Of a DNA stretch of 64,000 nt, positions 57,601 to 64,000 are shown one piece after another. The position numbers were made by a program, and so were the translations under genes. The stretch's first letter is position 1. Each line of letters begins with the position of its first letter. The stretch spans positions 7,378,001 through 7,442,000 of the forward strand of contig JAETXT010000001.1 in NCBI GenBank assembly GCA_019188255.1, written 5' to 3'. The notes under the pieces were generated by a model. The model was not told the origin of the DNA and searched no databases. It saw nothing but the letters and a program-made list of their open reading frames with translations. The DNA is from Verticillium longisporum. Taxonomy: Eukaryota > Ascomycota > Sordariomycetes > Glomerellales > Plectosphaerellaceae.

Positions 57601-60257
57601 GTTGAGTATTGAAGTGTAATGGGTTTTTTGAGAGTTGTGCTGTTGACTGCTGGAAGGTACGGTCTTACTGTGTTTATATACATGAAGTAAGGATCACCAC
57701 TGGGGCCAGTCAAAACACCACTGCTGGCCTCATCTAGCCATTTGCCCCCTTGTCGTATCGGGCAGAACACCACCAGTGACTATCGGCGAGCTGGGCCACT
57801 TTGGAGGGTGGTCGCGTCGAAGCGGCCTGTGTGCCAACGCACGGCGTTGGAGTGTCCAGGCTAGTTGTGGCTGCGATCTTCTCGACTCCTGTGACAAAGC
57901 TTGACCATGCACGCGTACAGCATCCCTATCATGGGGGCCGGCTTGAATTCAATCAAACACGTCAGTAGCCGACTGACGCCCTGCGTGGTACGCTTTACTT
58001 AGGGTGGTTGCGTTCCCGGCGAGGGGGCTGCATCACATTGTTTGCACACTGATGCTCAGTGCGACCGGACCCTGGCTGCATATTGCACCCGTCCCGAGAC
58101 ATCAGGCCATTCCAGGGCGGATAGATGTTGGAAGTTACCTGATGATCATGTCCAGTATTCGTAATGACACACTCTCAGTTCCTCCAGCTCATTCGGGCCT
58201 CACCGACCTTTTGCGATGCCGGGAGGACGGCGTCACGCAGTGTGACGCGAAGCGCGATGCACCCCTGATTTCTAGGGGCCGTTCACGCCAAAGCAACAGC
58301 GGCATGCCTGCTCTGCAAGTTATGCGGCAGCCAACAGAAACACGGCGCTGGCTGGGCAGTTGAGGAGGCTAGTCGCTACGGCCAGGCAATTGCTTCGCAG
58401 GGAGCAGTCGCGAGCGTCAGCCTGTCGGCCGTTTGGACAGCCTCATTATGTGTCGGAATGTGTTGGAACATAGTCAGAGGTGAGGTGGTCGCATATGGGC
58501 GGGCCGTTTTCTTGCTCCAGGGTCAAAGCCGCCACAGCGCTTCTTCATGACTCACCGACAGACGTGCTCACCAAGGCGATGGAGTGCGAGGTCACCCAGT
58601 TCGCCAACCGCGTTCATCTGGCCGTCGGGCAAGTGCAAGGCCCTCGAGCAGTTGTTCCGTATGGCATTAGGCAGGCATTGGTAGCGTCGTTGTCCTTCAG
58701 AGGCGGGTCTGCGCCTCTCCCTTTGATCCCCATTCCATGTGGCCGGGAAGGAGAGGTTGTGGGCTCGATTGACGCCTGTCTTGGGATGCCGCCGACTGTG
58801 AGGCTGACCTGACATGTTGGACATGACCACGGTCTTGCAAGGCATCATCCGCCAGTCGCACTCAAGTGGCCGTCGAAGTCCTGTGACCGAGTGCAGCATT
58901 CGAGATCCACACTTGACATTTTACTGCGTCGCGACAGATTCGCCACTCACTGACACCCTTGCTCTTGGCGACAGGGTTGGCGGCTGTTGCTTTCGGTGAA
59001 AGAGAAAACTGGCAGGCGTGGTTTATTCCAAGTTGGGGGTCCATCCACTTCCCGGCATGCGCGATGTTCACTCGGTGAACCTACGACATACACCAACATA
59101 GTCTTACGTCTGCATCTTCTTGATTTCTCGAAAACAAACCTCAACTTCATAGATAAAATCTCTCCTCATGATGAAGATCCGCATTGCCCTTGATTGTCTT
59201 CTCTCCCGCGAGTATCCCGCAACGGATACACAGAATTCGATCCAATGTTCTTCCCTCCAGCAACAGCCTCTACCTGACGGCCCGGCGCGATTTTGGAACG
59301 GTCACCTTCTCTGGCAAGGGCTCAACACAAGCCTTCTGCTTCGAATCAGCGATTTCTTCTTCGAGCCCATCACAGGTGCCAATGACTAACGCGATCTTTG
59401 AAGGTCTTCCGAAGCCGCCTTTGGCTGAGTGTTGATCAACAAGCGACTGCTCATCTATATTTCACAGACAACGGGAAGACGATTTTTAACACTATCACCC
59501 TGCGAGATAGACGTCCAATTGAGGAGTCGCGAGGGAATGAACAGGCATCATCATTTTCGCAAGCTTCGAAGAGGGGGCCGATATGGCTGACGTGTCCTTT
59601 CGTCATTTTCTCAGGTTTGAATTGTACAGCAGTTGTTGAGGGACGTTTCCTCGCCAGGTCCTTGCCTCCAGTGATGCGGCACAGAGACGGATGTCAAGCG
59701 CTCCGTGGCCCACCTACAGCCCATTGTGCGACATGGCGGTACCAAGGAGATAACGCCGACAGCTTCCACAGCACCGGCCGAGTGCTTTTTCGCCTCGCAT
59801 CCATTCCGCCATGACCCAGCACCACCTGAGATGCAACTGTCCTGTCTCATGCCAAGCACACGCTCTGCTGTTTCTCTCTCGGAGATAGTGCAGCGGGCAG
59901 CACTCGGCACCCCGACGCTTGCGAGTGCATCGGCAAGCGTCGTCGTTGAAACAGGGCCGAGCCACTGCGGAGCCGCATCGGAGAGCCGACTTCCACCCGA
60001 TTCGCAGCCCGTTACGGCAGGCTATAGGGGTGACTGTTGCAAAACCCCCGAAATCACTGTCAAGGTGCCAAATTAGGTTAGCGGTGTAGTCCCACGGCCC
60101 CACTGTACATTGGGCTTTGTACCTCTGCTTGAATTTGTTGAATTTTCGACACATCACGGAAAATGGTATGATAGCCACTACTCCAATAGCGAACCAGTAT
60201 ATGGCATTTAGTTAGAGCAAAGTGCCGCATCATGCGGTAGTCGGGTTTGAAGCCGGA
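57601..60257. other. Intergenic, no convincing gene
   Basis: Several 60-150-codon ORFs overlap on both strands (for example 58480-58812, 59398-59814, 59714-60178) without motifs, splice support or a preferred frame. None is called. Confidence 0.4.
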
Positions 60258-61124
60258 CTACTCAATTTCACTTATTTCCCTAGTCCTCCTCCTCCTCTTC
60301 CTCTTCTTCGTCCGGTTAATTGAGCTGCTGGACAAGGAGTCAGTCCACGAACTTGCATCTGACGATATGACCATGCTCACAATCCAAAGCCGAGCAGCCT
60401 CAGCGATAGTCTCTAGCGCTATAAGCTTTCTCTCGTCAAAGCTCCTCTCAGCCACTTCGCCAAATGAAGCCAAGGCTGGGGCTGGTCGTGGAGTAGTTGG
60501 AGGGGGCGCACCGCTGCCGCAGGCTCGTAGTTGTTGTGCTGCCCGCTGTGCAGCAGCACGCCATGCGTCGCCCGGTTCTTCATTCGCGCCGCTGAGCCGG
60601 CGGTTCAGGTCCCAAAAGGCACGCACGGCAGCAAGAGCCTCATCAGGAACCTAGAGACGCAGTTTGGTTAATGGCTCGGTACTTGACAAAACGCAGAAAT
60701 GAATTACCGGTCTGCATGTGTGGGCGTTCCTTGCGCAGTCCCAGCACGCAGCACCCGTATCTGCGCCGTGTGTATCAGTGTATGAGGTGTACAATCCCGG
60801 GTATCCAAACGTACTATTTTGAGAGGCGCATTCATGGCCGGGAGCCTTGTTGGCGCGAGCGACGCACTGCCGGCATGGGAAGTGACGGATTGAACCACGG
60901 GGAGGGGCCTTCTTCGTCTGCTTCTTCTTCTGCTCGGATGGGCAAGTTAGCATCCGTGACTTCGTATGAGGTCTTGCTGATCGTACGGTAATCTTGGCCG
61001 CGGGTTTGCGAAGGCTGGGTTGAATCAATCTTCCCCTCTTCGCCCCAGCGTTCCGGCCGAGAGAGTCCCCATTCTCGCTAACGATATCGGGATCGACCGT
61101 GGGCATGACGCCGTTGTTGGCCAT
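60258..61124 (-). CDS. Cysteine-rich protein with basic tail, possible DNA-binding protein
   Basis: Exons 60708-61124 and 60258-60650 join in frame to 269 residues. The 57-bp intron has a GTAATT donor, a TTAACC branch-like site and a CTCTAG acceptor. The middle holds a cysteine array (FPCRQCVARA, HECAS, ACWDCARNAHTC), a putative zinc-binding module. Basic stretches lie before it (EQKKKQTKKAPPRG) and at the C-terminus (KKRKRRRRTRE). Proteins of this pattern are common and uncharacterised in fungal genomes. It is divergent from the integrase-domain gene at 61394, with 269 bp between the start codons. Confidence 0.65.
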
Positions 61125-61393
61125 GAGCTTTTCTTCGGACGTGATGTTTTAAAGGGAAGGTGGAACAACCTTTGAAGGGATCTAGGGTTCTGTAAATATT
61201 GGTCCTACCCCCTGGTTCAGCCAGCTTCCACCAATGAGCGACGTGACGCTAAGCCACTCAGGGCCTCTCACCGCTGCGGGCCAGTTGCAATACCGCTGCG
61301 GATTAGTGCGGTTGATCAGTCTAGACTGCCCCTTTTTCCTGTTTTCAGAACCCAGAAGTTCTCCCACCCCCTATTGCGACTTCTCATACTCCA

Positions 61394-63122
61394 ATGGCAC
61401 GTCCTCGCAGCTCAATCGATCAACACCGCGACTATGTCACTCATCTTTACCTCAACGGTGTCTCGCGACGCAGGATCCAGTATAAACTTAGGAAGCATCA
61501 TGATGTCACCATCAATCTCAGCACAATCTCTCGTCGAATTGCAAGCTGGGATCTCCCACGTCAGCAAGCCCGTACCAAGGAAAGCCCAGAGCTAATAGAG
61601 GCTACCCGTGACCTCATATTCCGCGTTGGGCTCAGTGAAAAGCAGACATTGAGCGTTCTACAGCGACAGGGCTGGCCGATTACCAAGGAAGGTCTGAAGC
61701 GTATCAGGCTTCATCCAGACCGCCGCTGGGTGCGTAGGATTGATAGTGATGAAGAACGTCTTGCGCTGCTGGAGAAGACGGAGCAAGTCATCATCGAAAT
61801 GACACGACGATCCAATGCCATTTCCGGATACGGCAAAAGCCTCCTTCAGCCTTATCTTCGTCAGCAGAAGCAGCTCTGGGTTCCAAGAGACCCTCTCTTT
61901 GCGATGTACAAAATCATGTTCCCAAACGAGGTCGAGATCCGGAAAAGGATGTTTCGGCGGAAAAAGGGGCAATTCCTTGTGCCGGGGCCAAACTATCAGT
62001 GGTGCATTGACGGTCATGACAAGCTCAAGGCATACGGATTCGAGATATACGCCGCAATCGACGCGTACTCACGCAACATCATCTGGTTCTATGTCGGTCA
62101 CTCTGCCTCAACCGCTCTAAGCGTCCTGAAGCAGTACTTGACCGCATGTGATGCCTATGGCTTCCGGCCATGGTATCTGCAGGCAGACAAAGGCAGTGAA
62201 ACGCCACTGATTGCAGCAGCCCATTGGAACTTTGCTATGACCGCAGACGGGCGTGTGGAGTGGAATGGACAGGTCTTCCAGCAGGGAACGCGCCTGAAGG
62301 ACTCGTACAAGGCAGCCCCCAGTACAAAGAACGTCAAGATCGAAAGCTGGTGGGAGCGCATGCTGCATGTGTCTTCCCGGCAGTGGGTTGATTACTTTGG
62401 GGAGCTCGCCAGAGACGGAGATTTCGACGGTGACATGCTGGAGGATCAGATTGCCATCTACGCCGTCTTCGAAGATATATTACGCCAAGAACTCTTCGAC
62501 TTCGTGGAGGCGTGGAATCTTCATCGAATCCGCCTTCAGAAGAACCGTCCGCACGTGGTTCACGGCCAGCCCTGGATGAACTACCACTACCCGGATCCAG
62601 ATAAGGCATGCAACTGGGGCATCCCCATCGACCGCTCCGTTCTCGACGAAATGCAGCGACCATTGGCTGATATCGACATCAGTACGTGTTTGGAGCCAGA
62701 GACAAGAGCTTGGTGCCGTCAAGTTCTCGTCGAAATGGGCTACGACGAGGTAGTCCTAGGGACTAACCAGGAGTCGGACAAGTTGCGGCCTTTCAAGCGT
62801 TTCTACCTTGGACTCCGAGACAGAATCATTCAACACATCGAAAGTGGCCGGCAACCTGCACTTGCATATCGTAAAGCGCCAACAGGGGGCGTCGCTGAAT
62901 ATGTAAGTCATTATGTTTTCTTTGCGGTTTGACCAATCTAAAGGAGTCTAGCAAGCATTATATGAGCGAGCAAATCAAGCCCGTGGAGATGAGCTTGGAG
63001 ATGGAGAACCAGCAGAGCAACCACTTGTTGAGTTGGGATATGAGGACGAAGAAGGAAACGACTTGGAGGGAATAAGTGATGACGGGGAGGACAGCGAGAG
63101 TTCAAATGCGGAACCCGAGTAG
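61394..63122 (+). CDS. Integrase-core (DDE) domain protein, probable transposase or domesticated gene
   Basis: Exons 61394-62902 and 62952-63122 join in frame to 559 residues; the 49-bp intron has a GTAAGT donor and a TCTAG acceptor. Residues 12-60 look like a helix-turn-helix (YVTHLYLNGVSRRRIQYKL). The RNase H-fold core has candidate catalytic residues D206 (CIDGHDKL), D265 (LQADKGSE) and E317 (KIESWWERM), as in retroviral-type integrases. The C-terminal exon is acidic (GISDDGEDSESSNAEPE). The reading frame is fully intact and shows no RIP. No inverted repeats were found around it, so it may be a domesticated gene or a transposon whose ends were missed. Confidence 0.8.
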
Positions 63123-63277
63123 TCAATTTGCACTTTTCTTATATCGAACAACAAATGTCGCGGGAATCTTCGTTCCTTTGAAGCGTGTGGAGTATGCTGG
63201 AGGAAGGACCCCAGCAATATCGGTGTCGAACAGTCGGGCTTGATCACTCCCAGAGATTTGGATAATGGACTCCAGAG

Positions 63278-64000
63278 CTACCTGCTAGTGTCAGCACTTG
63301 ACTCGAAAAGGAGATCATTGGTCTCTAACAGACACCGGACCACAGCTCGCTTACCATCCTTGTCGTCTATTTCGTCTCCGTCATCTATCGTGACTTCACT
63401 CCTCTCATGGTCAGGGACGCTGTCGGCCATCGGATCATGAAGCAGATCGTCCACTTCACTGAGATCTACCACGTCGTCATGCACAACAATCTCATCGGCA
63501 ATACTTTCAAATCCTTCCTCTGTCGGATTCTGGCAGGAGGCAGCCGGGATGGGCTCTGCTGGCCTCAGCTTGTCGTGTGCCTCCTTCTTCACTAGATCCG
63601 TTGTCCCTGCTTTAGCCTCTTTTTTGGTACGTTCCTCCTGTTTGATGCGCTTTTTACGATTGGGGGCAGGGCTTGTGTCTTCTTGCTTGACCTTCCTCTT
63701 CTTCTCTTCCTTGACTGGCGTTGAATATTCCTCCGGCCTCAGCGGTGTGACTGGCTCCTGTTTATCGATTACATCCGTGGATGTAAGGACGACGAGCACC
63801 TTCAACTGTCCTGCTTGGTTGTTCCCGAAGTGCCCCGACGCAAGCATACTCGACGGACTCGTGTATTTGTCGGTGTGGGGAGCCGTGACAATCTTCTTAC
63901 CAGAGAAACTCGAAGCGTAAGAAAGACTCCAGAGGTCTCTGTTCGTAAGATCGATTGTGGGCGGGAGTGGACGGAGATGGTCGAACAATATGGCCGTAAA
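63278..64000 (-). CDS. Lysine/glutamate-rich protein, partial at window edge
   Basis: The frame is open from the window edge to 63278; its true start lies outside. It has charged repeats (VKEEKKRKVKQED, NRKKRIKQEERTKKE) likely to include nuclear signals, then an acidic stretch (VVDLSEVDDLLHD). A good donor (GGTAAGC) at 63350 and acceptors near 63290 suggest the last part is spliced and continues toward about 63130 (LFDTDIAGVLPPAYS), but the phase could not be reconciled. Function unknown. Confidence 0.5.
   Translation of the reverse strand, partial: FTAILFDHLRPLPPTIDLTNRDLWSLSYASSFSGKKIVTAPHTDKYTSPSSMLASGHFGNNQAGQLKVLVVLTSTDVIDKQEPVTPLRPEEYSTPVKEEKKRKVKQEDTSPAPNRKKRIKQEERTKKEAKAGTTDLVKKEAHDKLRPAEPIPAASCQNPTEEGFESIADEIVVHDDVVDLSEVDDLLHDPMADSVPDHERSEVTIDDGDEIDDKDGKRAVVRCLLETNDLLFESSADTSR

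Noticed and set aside
58004..60178. Several 100-150-codon ORFs on both strands
   Set aside because: Overlapping, mutually exclusive, without motifs, splice signals or plausible start context.
60247..60654. Plus-strand ORF with a leucine-rich start resembling a membrane segment
   Set aside because: Antisense to exon 2 of the cysteine-rich gene, which has matching splice signals and phase.
1..64000. tRNA, rRNA and CRISPR arrays
   Set aside because: No tRNA A/B-box pair, rRNA-like stretch or regularly spaced repeats were noticed on reading; arrays are not expected in a fungus. A covariance-model scan was not possible.

Overview
The window looks like accessory DNA of a filamentous ascomycete (Pezizomycotina, most likely Sordariomycetes). 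Genes have several short introns (46-80 bp; GTAAGT-like donors, CTAAC/CTGAC-type branch sites, YAG acceptors). Long AT-rich blocks show classic repeat-induced point mutation (RIP): over hundreds of bases CA and TG are almost absent while CG survives. The genus is not determined.

Layout. 1-6756: two RIP-mutated Ty3/gypsy copies, one nested in the other, minus strand. 6759-8618: intact-looking Fot1/pogo DNA transposon, minus. 8621-34060: host accessory genes, mostly unrecognised, ending in a decayed DUF3435 tyrosine recombinase (the family of Starship captains). 34061-39786: RIP-mutated gypsy 3' half and the 3' half of a second LTR element. 39787-45949: a 6.2-kb GC-normal island with three small secreted, cysteine-containing proteins. 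45950-47431: RIP-mutated 5' half of the second LTR element and a gypsy 5' LTR. 47432-49290: second Fot1 copy, opposite orientation, one indel apart. 49293-64000: host genes including a LaeA-like methyltransferase, a BCS1-like AAA ATPase with a frameshift, a cysteine-rich protein and a divergent integrase-domain (DDE) gene.

Main inference. The two inverted Fot1 copies bound a roughly 39-kb inversion. Joining the outer left flank to the inner right flank restores a gypsy LTR/internal junction exactly as seen in two undisturbed copies in this window. Joining the other two flanks restores an open reading frame across the TA target. The inversion therefore separated one gypsy LTR and one host gene into halves about 40 kb apart. 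The transposons themselves are not RIP-mutated, so they came after, or escaped, the RIP that destroyed the older elements.

Splice models were built by eye from reading frames and splice signals. Protein families are named only where motifs are visible; many genes remain of unknown function.
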